From positions 1 to 37,506 of the forward strand of contig DJOV01000075.1 of NCBI GenBank assembly GCA_002437285.1: a DNA stretch of 37,506 bases. Reading direction: 5' to 3'. Positions 7,619 through 15,995 of the stretch are shown one piece after another. A program made the translations under genes and the position numbers. The notes under the pieces were generated by a model. It made no database searches. It had not been told where the DNA came from and worked only from the letters and a program-made list of their open reading frames with translations. Positions within the stretch are counted from its first letter, which is position 1. Each line of letters starts with the position of its first letter. The DNA is from Prevotella sp. UBA6429. Lineage in GTDB: Bacteria > Bacteroidota > Bacteroidia > Bacteroidales > Bacteroidaceae.

Positions 7619-8800
7619 ATGAAGATTCGACCATTGCTGCCTTGCATGGCAGCTTGTGCCATGTTCACCTCCTGTTTCAAGGACGAGCCGCTGAACGCAG
7701 AATGTGACATAGAGGCTGTGTATTTCCATCTTGATGAGCCGTTGGGCACGTTCTACCAGTTGGGAGACACGCTGCAGACGGTGATGTCTGACGACAACGA
7801 CATCGTCTTCAACGTCAGGCGCGAACCTGCCGTTGACCTGTCAAGTCTGGAACCGCAACTGGTGCTCACCGAGGGTGCCAGCGTCAAGAGTGCGGCCAAG
7901 GTCGGTGACGAGGCCACGGGTGCGGTCCGCTGGCGCTATGTCATCGGTTCGCAGGACGGCCAATGGTCGAGAACCTATAACGTCAGTTTGGTGCCCACGG
8001 CACGCACCGTGCAAGACACCGTGCACTATGATTTCGAGAATTTCGAGTTGGAAGCGCGTGAGCACAAGTACTATATCTGGCACGACGAGTTGGCCGATGG
8101 CACCTTTGGCAACAACTGGGCCACAGGCAATGCCGGCTACCGCATGAGCATGGGCAACTCGCCCGCCGACCAGTATCCGTCCGTACCTTTGGCCGACGGC
8201 TATGACGGCTATGGCGTGAGGCTCACCACACTGAGCACGGGACCCTTTGGCGTGATGGCCAACATGCGCCTTGCGGCCGGCAACTTCTTCCTCGGAAGGT
8301 TTGATGTCGGCAGCGCGTTGACCGATGCCATGAAGGCCACCTGCATGGGCATACCCTTCGACCGTAAGCCCTTGAAGCTGCAGGGCTATTACAAATATAC
8401 GCCGGGCAAGGTCTACCAGGACAAGGACGCCAAGCCGGTGGAAGGCAAGACGGACGCCGCCGACATCTATGCCGTGTTCTACCGTAACGCAGAGACAGTG
8501 ACCACCGCCGACGGAAAGACCGAGACGCGCCAGGTGATGCTGCATGGCGAAGACACGAAAACCAATCCCAACATCGTGGCCATCGCGCAGGTGGCTTATG
8601 TGAAGCCCACCACAGAGTGGACACTCTTCGACGTGACGTTCGACTACACGGGTGACGTCGACCCGGATGTTCTCCTCAGCCGAGGGTACAACCTCGCCAT
8701 CGTCTTCTCCTCATCGGTAGACGGCAACCATTTCCAAGGAGCCATCGGCAGTCAGCTTTGCATCGACAAGGTGAGCGTCGTCTGCGAGAAGGAAGAGTAG
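7619..8800 (+). CDS. PCMD domain-containing lipoprotein
   Basis: A 393-residue predicted lipoprotein. The short signal peptide ends in the lipobox FTSC with Cys19, followed by FKDEP, whose acidic residues resemble surface-export signals of Bacteroidetes lipoproteins. Residues of about 25-125 form an all-beta N-terminal domain. The rest matches the PCMD (putative carbohydrate metabolism) pattern: a GYYKYTPG block, an ADIYAVFYR strand, and a C-terminal FQGAIGSQLCIDKVSV strand. PCMD proteins are surface or secreted proteins of unknown ligand, suspected to bind glycans. I chose ATG 7619 because it gives a proper signal peptide; an in-frame TTG at 7571 lies next to the promoter and would ruin it. 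The following two genes are also envelope proteins. Confidence 0.82.
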   Translation: MKIRPLLPCMAACAMFTSCFKDEPLNAECDIEAVYFHLDEPLGTFYQLGDTLQTVMSDDNDIVFNVRREPAVDLSSLEPQLVLTEGASVKSAAKVGDEATGAVRWRYVIGSQDGQWSRTYNVSLVPTARTVQDTVHYDFENFELEAREHKYYIWHDELADGTFGNNWATGNAGYRMSMGNSPADQYPSVPLADGYDGYGVRLTTLSTGPFGVMANMRLAAGNFFLGRFDVGSALTDAMKATCMGIPFDRKPLKLQGYYKYTPGKVYQDKDAKPVEGKTDAADIYAVFYRNAETVTTADGKTETRQVMLHGEDTKTNPNIVAIAQVAYVKPTTEWTLFDVTFDYTGDVDPDVLLSRGYNLAIVFSSSVDGNHFQGAIGSQLCIDKVSVVCEKEE

Positions 8801-8865
8801 GGTGAGGCGCTCCTTCACGATTCTCCCCAGCCACACATCACCATCATCACCACACATTATCACCC

Positions 8866-9657
8866 ATGATCAAAAAGACATTCTTCCTCATAGCCCTTGC
8901 GGCGACAACCCTCCAGGCTTCCGCCGACAACTTCATGAAAGGCGTGGTCATCAAGACCCGGCGAGGCTACAACATTGGCGGAACGGCACCCCTGCCCATG
9001 CCCGCCAGCATACGTAAGCTCAACAGTTACTCGCTGAAGGCCAACTGGAGCTTGGGCATCGATGCCACGAGACCGATCGATGACCATTGGGGTGTGTTTG
9101 TCGGCTTGCGCTTTGAGGCCAAGGGCATGAAGGAAGACGCTGAGGTGAAAAACTATCACGAGGTGATGGTGCAGGGAGACCAGACGCTCGACGGCATGTT
9201 CACGGGGTCTGTGACAACCAATGTGCGCCAGTGGATGTTCACCCTGCCTGTTCAGGCATCGCTGAAGCTGGCACACAACGTAGACCTTCGCTTCGGCCCT
9301 TACGTCTCGGTGCTCACCTCCAAGGGCTTCTCCGGTTACGCCCATGATGGCTATCTCAGACAGGGAGATCCCACGGGAGCCAAGGTGATCATCGGCGACA
9401 AGCCCGGCACTATGGGCTATTACAACTTCTCTGACGACATGCGCCGCTTCCAGTGGGGCGTGGGCGTGGGAGCCGACTGGATCTTCTGGCGCAACTGGGG
9501 TGTCTATGGTGAAATCAACTGGGGCTTGAGTGGCATACACAAGAGTTCCTTCCATGTGCTCGACCAGACGCTCTATCCCATCTACGGACAGGTGGGCTTG
9601 GTGTGGAAAGCTTCCAAGAAGGCCAAAAAAGCCAAGAAAGAGAAGCAGGCCAAGTGA
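8866..9657 (+). CDS. PorT-like outer-membrane beta-barrel protein
   Basis: A 263-residue protein with a signal peptide (about residues 1-20, ending ASA) and alternating aromatic/polar strands typical of an eight-stranded outer-membrane barrel (e.g. SLKANWSLGID, WGVFVGLRFEAKGM, FTLPVQASLKL, VGVGADWIFW, YGQVGLVW). The barrel ends at about residue 247. A lysine-rich tail (KASKKAKKAKKEKQAK) follows, which is odd because barrels usually end at an aromatic residue for BAM recognition. It begins 65 bases after the PCMD gene and is probably co-transcribed. No specific function can be assigned. Confidence 0.75.
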   Translation: MIKKTFFLIALAATTLQASADNFMKGVVIKTRRGYNIGGTAPLPMPASIRKLNSYSLKANWSLGIDATRPIDDHWGVFVGLRFEAKGMKEDAEVKNYHEVMVQGDQTLDGMFTGSVTTNVRQWMFTLPVQASLKLAHNVDLRFGPYVSVLTSKGFSGYAHDGYLRQGDPTGAKVIIGDKPGTMGYYNFSDDMRRFQWGVGVGADWIFWRNWGVYGEINWGLSGIHKSSFHVLDQTLYPIYGQVGLVWKASKKAKKAKKEKQAK

Positions 9658-9800
9658 GGGGATATGCCTGAAAAGTTGCTTGAAGATAGCTACAAGGATC
9701 TGACGGGAACGCACGGCGGCTGAACGATGTTGGCCAGGAAGGCAGGAAGATAGGCATAGGAAAAGAATATTGAGGATAAAGAAACAGATAACAAACATTT

Positions 9801-11246
9801 ATGAAGAAAATTTTTACTTTCGTAGTGATGGCCATGGCAGCTGTTGCCAGCATGGCCGCCGACTATACTGACAGCCTCACGGTTTCGGTGAACGGCTCAG
9901 TCAGTGAACAGCACGCCACCGTGCAAGTGTCAAAGGGCGACGACGGCCTTTTGACGTTTTCGTTGAACAACTTCATCTTGCAGACGGCCCAGACGACTAT
10001 GCCTATCGGCAACATCGTCATCGATGGTCTTCAGCCCATGGTCGTGGGTAACGACACGCTGCTGGAGTGCTCTCGCGATATCCTGATTTCAGCAGGTAAT
10101 GTTCCTGGTGTGGAGATGTGGTATGGTCCCATGTTGCAGAATGTGCCCATCAACTTTGTGGCCAAGTTGGCCGGTGGCCACGCTTATGCCAGCATCAAGA
10201 TTTTCATGGCTGCGCTCAATCAGAACATCGACGTGACGTTTGGCTCGGGCTATCAGATACCCAACAGCGGCTTCGAAGACTTCCGCAAGTACAGCGGTGA
10301 CATCTACGAGCCCTTGCGCTGGCACTCTTTCGCCAACGCAGGCGGCGCTTGGGCAAGCATGGTCTCTGGCATGGCGCACACGTTTGTCTCTGACGACGTG
10401 CGTCCCGGGTCAGCCGGCAGCAAGAGCCTTAGCCTGAAGGCCACCAGCATCATCGGCATCATCGCCAACGGAACGGTCACGACAGGCCGCATGAACGCTG
10501 GCTCCTACAAGGCCAAGGACCCCTCTAACCACGCGGAGCTCGACGCCAGCAAGACAGAGCTCGACGGCAATGGCAACCCATTCTACATCAACATGGAGGG
10601 TCGTCCCGACTCACTCGCCGTGTGGGTGAAGTTCTCGCAGGGTAAGGCCAACGCTGCTCACCCCTATGCCACGGTGAGCGCTTACATCACCGACGGCACC
10701 TACTTCCAGGATCCGCAGGACAAGACTTACACCAATGTCATGGCCAAGGCGCAGGATAACACCATCGCAACGACGAACGGCGAGTGGAAGCGCATCGTCA
10801 TCCCCTTCACCTATGTGGATGACAATGTGAACGGCAAGTACATCCTCGTGACCATCTCCACCAATGCCGATCCGGGTGAGGGCAGTGACGGTGACGAGAT
10901 CCTGATTGACGACTTCGAGCTCATCTACGATGCTGAACTCACCAATGTCACTTTGGAGGACGGCCAGGTGAAGCCCGAGGTCAAGGGCAAGGGCGCCTTC
11001 AGTGTCGTGTCTTATGACAAGAACGACAAGGATGAGACCATTGCCACCATCAAGGTCTTCTCTGATGACCTGAAGAAGCAGATCACCAGCACGTTCAACG
11101 TGACAGCCGCAGGCATCTCCTCGGTGGAGGCCAGCAACGGTGGCCGTCAGGTGTACAACCTCGGCGGGCAGCGTGTCAACGACATGAAGGCCGGACAGGT
11201 CTACATCGTCAAGGAAGGTGGCAAGACCTATAAGGTGCTGAAGTAA
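9801..11246 (+). CDS. Secreted calycin-like / PCMD-type protein with Prevotella C-terminal tail
   Basis: A 481-residue exported protein with a typical signal peptide (1-20). Residues of about 21-150 resemble the calycin-like beta domain found in Bacteroidales secreted proteins, with a repeated S-x-N-x-F-x-L strand and a GNIVIDGL block. Residues of about 155-385 resemble a PCMD/jelly-roll domain (NSGFEDF... PLRWHSF... DEILIDDFELIYD). The last 45 residues (VYNLGGQRV...KAGQVYIVKEGGK) form the tail common at the end of secreted Prevotella proteins and related to C-terminal sorting domains. It is probably surface-exposed or secreted, with an unknown ligand. It is followed by a clear terminator. 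Confidence 0.75.
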   Translation: MKKIFTFVVMAMAAVASMAADYTDSLTVSVNGSVSEQHATVQVSKGDDGLLTFSLNNFILQTAQTTMPIGNIVIDGLQPMVVGNDTLLECSRDILISAGNVPGVEMWYGPMLQNVPINFVAKLAGGHAYASIKIFMAALNQNIDVTFGSGYQIPNSGFEDFRKYSGDIYEPLRWHSFANAGGAWASMVSGMAHTFVSDDVRPGSAGSKSLSLKATSIIGIIANGTVTTGRMNAGSYKAKDPSNHAELDASKTELDGNGNPFYINMEGRPDSLAVWVKFSQGKANAAHPYATVSAYITDGTYFQDPQDKTYTNVMAKAQDNTIATTNGEWKRIVIPFTYVDDNVNGKYILVTISTNADPGEGSDGDEILIDDFELIYDAELTNVTLEDGQVKPEVKGKGAFSVVSYDKNDKDETIATIKVFSDDLKKQITSTFNVTAAGISSVEASNGGRQVYNLGGQRVNDMKAGQVYIVKEGGKTYKVLK

Positions 11247-11332
11247 TCATCTTCGCGACACGGATGGCATCATCCACACGGCACTGCCGTGGCCGTGTCA
11301 ACCATAGGGTAGGCCGAGGCTTGCCCACAGGC

Positions 11333-11371
11333 GAAAGCCCCGAACGTCACAAGCGGACGCTCGGGGCTTTC
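11333..11371 (+). terminator. Intrinsic terminator after the calycin-like gene
   Basis: GAAAGCCCCGA (11333-11343) pairs perfectly with TCGGGGCTTTC (11361-11371), and the stem can extend by a few bases (ACG/CG). A short T-containing run (TGTGTTTTG) follows. It separates the secreted-protein cluster from the efflux operon. Confidence 0.7.
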
Positions 11372-11416
11372 TGTGTTTTGGGAGGTCCCGTCGCAGTGGG
11401 GAGACTTGCACGTTTG

Positions 11417-11467
11417 TGCAACCCGGTTGCAAAGTTTGCCATGAGGCAAGCTTGCAACCGGGTTGCA
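11417..11467. promoter_or_regulatory. Two 7-1-7 palindromes, candidate metalloregulator operators
   Basis: TGCAACC-C-GGTTGCA (11417-11431) and TGCAACC-G-GGTTGCA (11453-11467) are each perfect 7-1-7 palindromes, 36 bases apart centre to centre. Together they also form a long inverted repeat (11417-11440 with 11445-11467, loop ATGA). The second ends 12 bases before the -7 box and covers the -33 region, so a bound protein would block transcription of the efflux operon. The 7-1-7 geometry is typical of FUR-family sites (Fur, Zur, PerR), but the regulator is not known. An extra short hairpin, TTGCAC/GTGCAA, lies at 11406-11421. Confidence 0.65.
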
Positions 11468-11479
11468 TTTGCTTATTCC

Positions 11480-11487
11480 TATCTTTG
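11480..11487 (+). promoter_or_regulatory. Bacteroidetes-type -7 box for the RND efflux operon
   Basis: TATCTTTG is an exact TAnnTTTG match, 23 bases before the adaptor ATG at 11511. The predicted transcript starts near 11493, giving a very short leader. Confidence 0.6.
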
Positions 11488-11510
11488 CCGCAGAACAGCA
11501 AATTGGAACC

Positions 11511-12683
11511 ATGACGAAACGTTTATTGATCATTGTGGTCATTACGGCCATAGCCATCCTGGGTTTTTCGATGTTTTCCCACACACCTGCTGAGGCTCAT
11601 TCTCACGAGGAGGAAGAGCACGTCGATGTGGACAATATCGGTGTCACCTTACAACAGATGAAGGTGGCCGACATCCGCCTGGGACGGGTGTCGCGCCAGC
11701 CCATGGATACCTCCATACCTGTCAACGGGCAGTTGACGCTCCGTCCACAGGCCATGGGTGATGTCACGTCGCTCATGGGCGGTGTGGTCAAGCGCATCCT
11801 TGTGGCCGACGGACAGGCCGTGCGCAGGGGACAGGTGGTGGCCCTGGTGGAGAACACCGACATCGTGGCCATGCAGCGTGAGTACTACTCTGCCTCGCGC
11901 CAGGCGCAGTTTGCCCGGCTCGACATGGAGCGCCAGCGGAAGCTGCGCAAGACGGGGGCAGGCGTGGAGCGCAACTTGCAGCAGGCGGAGAAGGAGTGCC
12001 GTGTCGCGCAGGCCAATCTGGCGGGCTTGGCCCGTCAGTTGCAGCAAGTGGGTGTCTCACCGGCACGTGTGGCCCAAGGCCGTTTCGTCACCACGTTTCC
12101 CGTCCATGCGCCCATCAGCGGCACGGTGAGTGGCATCAGCGCCTCGCTGGGGAGTTATGTCGACATGCAGGCTCCCTTGATGCGAGTGCGCAACAATGAC
12201 GCCTTGGAGTGCGACGTCAATGTCTTCGAGAAAGATCTCGACAAGGTGAAAGTGGGACAGTCGGTCCGGCTCTCTGTCACCAACCAGCCGGGCAAGCGCG
12301 TCATCGGCACCGTCTATGGCATCAACCGCTACTTCAGCACGGGTGCCAAGACGGTGGCTGTGCATGTCCGTCTCCATGACACCGCCCGCCTCTCGCTGGT
12401 CGATGGCATGTATGTCAACGGGGTGATTGTCGTCGGATGCCGTGAGGCAGAGACGTTGCCAAGCACGGCCATTGTCAGGGCCGACGGCAAGAGTTACATC
12501 TTTGCCCTCAATGGCAAGCGCTCGGGTGGCTACAGCTTCTCGCGCCATGAGGTGACCACGGGCTCCTCGATGAACGGTAACACGCAGGTGGAGCTGTGTG
12601 AGCACATTCGCAAGGGACAAGAGATTGTCACTGACAATGCTTATTACCTCGCCTCCATGACAGGCGAGCATGGCGAACATTAA
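11511..12683 (+). CDS. RND efflux periplasmic adaptor (CusB/CzcB type)
   Basis: A 390-residue membrane-fusion protein that links the inner-membrane pump to the outer-membrane channel. It has an N-terminal membrane anchor (about 4-23) followed by a His/Glu-rich stretch AHSHEEEEHVDVD (29-41) that could bind metal. The two halves of the barrel-sandwich domain (about 85-115 and 195-225) flank a coiled-coil hairpin (about 118-190) rich in Gln, Arg and Ala. A beta-barrel and membrane-proximal domain follow, and the protein ends TGEHGEH. The start at ATG 11511 gives a proper signal anchor and sits just after the promoter. The pump gene follows after 66 bases. Confidence 0.88.
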   Translation: MTKRLLIIVVITAIAILGFSMFSHTPAEAHSHEEEEHVDVDNIGVTLQQMKVADIRLGRVSRQPMDTSIPVNGQLTLRPQAMGDVTSLMGGVVKRILVADGQAVRRGQVVALVENTDIVAMQREYYSASRQAQFARLDMERQRKLRKTGAGVERNLQQAEKECRVAQANLAGLARQLQQVGVSPARVAQGRFVTTFPVHAPISGTVSGISASLGSYVDMQAPLMRVRNNDALECDVNVFEKDLDKVKVGQSVRLSVTNQPGKRVIGTVYGINRYFSTGAKTVAVHVRLHDTARLSLVDGMYVNGVIVVGCREAETLPSTAIVRADGKSYIFALNGKRSGGYSFSRHEVTTGSSMNGNTQVELCEHIRKGQEIVTDNAYYLASMTGEHGEH

Positions 12684-12749
12684 TGCCCCATAAAGAGTTA
12701 CACAATCAAAAAGCTAATTGACAGAACCCATCCATAGCAACGACAGGTT

Positions 12750-15700
12750 ATGTTTCAGAAACTCATAGAATATTCGATTAGGCACAAGCTGGTGGTGGGC
12801 GTGCTCACCGTGATGCTTGTGGCATGGGGCGCATGGTCGCTCGTGCATCTCCCTTTTGATGCCACACCCGACATCACCGACAATCAGGTGCAGGTCATCA
12901 CCCAGGCTCCTTCGTTGGGGGCTCAGGAGGTGGAGCAATACATCACCACCCCCATAGAGATGTCGCTGGCCAACGTGCCGAAGCTGAAGGAGCGCCGCAG
13001 CATCTCGCGTAGCGGGCTGAGTGTCATCACACTGGTGTTTGACGACGACGCTGACATCTATTGGGCGCGCTCGCAGGTCAGCGAGGTGCTGGCCGACGTG
13101 ACCAAGGACCTGCCGCAAAACACGTCCACGGAGATGGGACCCATCGCCACCGCCCTCGGTGAGATCTACCACTACACGGTACGCGCCAAGAAAGGATATG
13201 AGAAGAAGTATGACCTCACCCAGCTGCGTACCTACCAAGACTGGATCATCCGCAAACAACTGGCCGGGACGCCCGGCGTGGCCGAGGTGAGCGGTTGGGG
13301 CGGCTATGTGAAGCAATACGAGGTGGCCATCGATGCCGAGCGCCTCAACGCCACCGGTGTCACCTTGGCCGACATCTACCAGGCCTTGCAAGACAACAAC
13401 GCCAACACGGGCGGCAGTTACATCGAGCAAGATGCCAACCAATATTACATCCGTGGTATCGGCGTTGTCAAGACCATGGCAGACATTGCCGCCATCGCCA
13501 TCAAGACGACAGACGGCCATCCCGTGCGCATCGGCGATGTGGCCACGGTGCAACGGGGGCATGCCACGCGTTTCGGGGCCGTCACGCGCAATGGCGAGGG
13601 CGAGGTGGTGTGTGGTATCGCCATCATGCTCAAGGGCGAGAACTTCCAGGAGGTGAGCCGGCGCGTCAAGCAGCGCATGGCCGACATACAGAAGTCGCTG
13701 CCCGAAGGGGTGGTGGTGGAACCCTTCATCGACCGCACCAACCTGGTCGACCGTGTGGAAGGCACCATCGCCCGCAACCTTGTCGAGGGCGGCGTCATCG
13801 TCATCTTCGTGTTGCTCCTCTTCTTGGGCTCCTGGCGGTCGGGCCTTGTGGTGGCCAGCGTCATCCCGCTGAGCATGCTCTTTGCCTTCGGCATGATGAA
13901 GACCTTCGGCGTCGACGGCAACCTGATGAGCCTCGGTGCCATCGACTTTGGCATGATTGTCGATGGTGCAGTGATTATCGTCGAGGCCGTGGTGACCCAC
14001 ATCCACGGCACTTCGCTGTTGTCTGACAAGTATGCCGGGCAGAAGGTCTTGACCCGACAGCAGATGGACGATGAGGTCTTTGCCTCCGCCTCCATGATTC
14101 GGCGAAGCGCCTCCTATGGCGAGATCATGATCATGATCGTCTACATTCCCCTGCTGACCCTTACAGGCATTGAGGGCAAGATGTTCCGTCCCATGGCGCT
14201 CACGGTGTTCTTTGCCATCCTGGGCGCGTTCCTGTTGTCGCTCACCTATGTGCCGATGGTCAGCAGCTTGGTGCTCGACCGCAGGCTGAAGACCCGCGAG
14301 AACATAGCCGACCGTATCATGCGCAAGTTGCAACAGTGGTATGCGCCCTTGCTCCGCCGCGCCTTGCGACAAAACAAGGACATCATCACCGCCACCGTGG
14401 CCCTGTTCTGCGTCAGCGTGGTCGGGTTCAAGTATCTGGGAGGCGAGTTCATCCCCAACCTGGAGGAGGGTGACTTCGCCGTGGAGATGAGCATGGCGCA
14501 GGGCACCTCCCTCTCACAGATGGTGGCCACCACGACGCAGGCCGAGAAGTTGCTTCGTGCCCGCTTCCCCGAGGTGAAGCAAGTGGTGAGCCGCATCGGC
14601 AGTGCGGAGATCCCGACAGACCCCATGCCCGTGGAACGGGCCGACATCATGGTGGCGCTGAAGCCGAAGGCCGAGTGGACCTCGGCGCGCACCGCTCCTG
14701 AGCTCATGGAGCGGATGGAGGAGGTGCTGCGCACCATCCCCGGCATCGACGCAGAGATCTCGCAACCCATCCAGATGCGCAACAACGAGCTGATGACCGG
14801 TGTCAAGCAGGATGTGGCCATCAAGGTCTTTGGCGACGACATGACGACACTCACACAGCAGGCTGCCAAGATTCGCAAGCTCATCGAGCATGTCCCGGGC
14901 GTTGCCGATGTCTTCACGGAGCACATCTCGGGACTGCCCCAGATACAGGTGGTCTACAATCATGAGCGCATGGCGCGCTATGGCCTCTCCGTCAAGGATG
15001 TCAACCAAGTGCTCGAGACGGCCTTCGCCGGTGGCGTGGCGGGCTGCGTGTTTGAGGGCGAGCGCAAGTTTGACTTGGTGCTTCGCCTCGATGAGCACCT
15101 GCGCAACGACGAACAGTCCATCGAGAACCTCTACATCCCGCTGCCCGGCCAGGCAAGCGCTTCCGTTCCCCTGCGTGAGGTGGCCGATGTGCGGTATGTG
15201 TCGGCACCGGCCCAGGTGAGCCACGAGAATGGTGCAAGGCGCATCTACGTAGGGTTTAACGTCAAGGGGCGCGACGTGCAAACCACGGTGGCCGACATAC
15301 AGAAGGTGCTCGGCGATAAGTTGCAGTTGCCCGAAGGCTATTATTACACCTATGGCGGCGAGTTCCAGAATCTCCAGAGTGCCACCCGGCGCCTGACGGT
15401 AGTCATTCCCGTGGCCCTGCTGATGATTTTCCTCTTGCTCTACGCCACGCTGAAAAGCCTGCGCGAGTCACTCTTTGTCTTCTCCGCCATACCCTTTGCG
15501 GCCATCGGTGGCGTGTGGGCTCTGTGGGCGCGCGGCATGAACTTCAGCATCTCGGCGGGCGTGGGCTTCATCGCCCTCTTCGGCGTGGCGGTGCTCAACG
15601 GCATCGTGCTCATCGGGCAGATGAACCAGATGCAACGTGACGGCGTGACCGACATCACGCACCGCATCACCGACAGTTGCATGATACGCTTGCGCCCTGT

Positions 15701-15875
15701 GCTCATCACGGCCCTCGTGGCCTCCATGGGCTTCCTGCCGATGGCCCTGAGCCATGGTGACGGCGCCGAGGTGCAAAGGCCGTTGGCCACCGTGGTCATC
15801 GGCGGACTCATCACCTCCACGTTGCTCACCCTGTTTGTCTTGCCGGCCATCTACAAGACCTTCACGAAGCGGTAG
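12750..15875 (+). CDS. Heavy-metal RND efflux pump, CzcA-type
   Basis: A 1041-residue inner-membrane proton/metal antiporter of the HME-RND family. It has the usual two repeats, each with a membrane helix, a large periplasmic porter domain and a block of helices; the start MFQKLIEYSIRHK is typical. The proton-relay motif in helix 4 reads DFGMIVDGAVIIVEA with D399, D405 and E412, matching D402/D408/E415 of CzcA. This DFG...DG pattern marks pumps for divalent ions (Zn, Co, Cd, Ni) rather than CusA-type Cu/Ag pumps, which lack the first Asp. The residue after the Glu is Ala instead of the usual Asn. It lies between the adaptor and a TolC-like channel. Confidence 0.93.
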   Translation: MFQKLIEYSIRHKLVVGVLTVMLVAWGAWSLVHLPFDATPDITDNQVQVITQAPSLGAQEVEQYITTPIEMSLANVPKLKERRSISRSGLSVITLVFDDDADIYWARSQVSEVLADVTKDLPQNTSTEMGPIATALGEIYHYTVRAKKGYEKKYDLTQLRTYQDWIIRKQLAGTPGVAEVSGWGGYVKQYEVAIDAERLNATGVTLADIYQALQDNNANTGGSYIEQDANQYYIRGIGVVKTMADIAAIAIKTTDGHPVRIGDVATVQRGHATRFGAVTRNGEGEVVCGIAIMLKGENFQEVSRRVKQRMADIQKSLPEGVVVEPFIDRTNLVDRVEGTIARNLVEGGVIVIFVLLLFLGSWRSGLVVASVIPLSMLFAFGMMKTFGVDGNLMSLGAIDFGMIVDGAVIIVEAVVTHIHGTSLLSDKYAGQKVLTRQQMDDEVFASASMIRRSASYGEIMIMIVYIPLLTLTGIEGKMFRPMALTVFFAILGAFLLSLTYVPMVSSLVLDRRLKTRENIADRIMRKLQQWYAPLLRRALRQNKDIITATVALFCVSVVGFKYLGGEFIPNLEEGDFAVEMSMAQGTSLSQMVATTTQAEKLLRARFPEVKQVVSRIGSAEIPTDPMPVERADIMVALKPKAEWTSARTAPELMERMEEVLRTIPGIDAEISQPIQMRNNELMTGVKQDVAIKVFGDDMTTLTQQAAKIRKLIEHVPGVADVFTEHISGLPQIQVVYNHERMARYGLSVKDVNQVLETAFAGGVAGCVFEGERKFDLVLRLDEHLRNDEQSIENLYIPLPGQASASVPLREVADVRYVSAPAQVSHENGARRIYVGFNVKGRDVQTTVADIQKVLGDKLQLPEGYYYTYGGEFQNLQSATRRLTVVIPVALLMIFLLLYATLKSLRESLFVFSAIPFAAIGGVWALWARGMNFSISAGVGFIALFGVAVLNGIVLIGQMNQMQRDGVTDITHRITDSCMIRLRPVLITALVASMGFLPMALSHGDGAEVQRPLATVVIGGLITSTLLTLFVLPAIYKTFTKR

Positions 15876-15950
15876 GTGCCAAAAACAAAAACCAAGGGTG
15901 AATGACGAATTCTTCATAGCGGAATGATGCGTGTTTTTACGGATTATTGC

Positions 15951-15958
15951 TACTTTTG
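15951..15958 (+). promoter_or_regulatory. Bacteroidetes-type -7 box upstream of the TolC-like gene
   Basis: TACTTTTG is an exact TAnnTTTG match 38 bases before the ATG. It suggests that the channel gene can be transcribed apart from the adaptor and pump, which end 120 bases upstream. Confidence 0.55.
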
Positions 15959-15995
15959 CAGCCGTTGGATAACGCTATAATAATCATCAGATACC

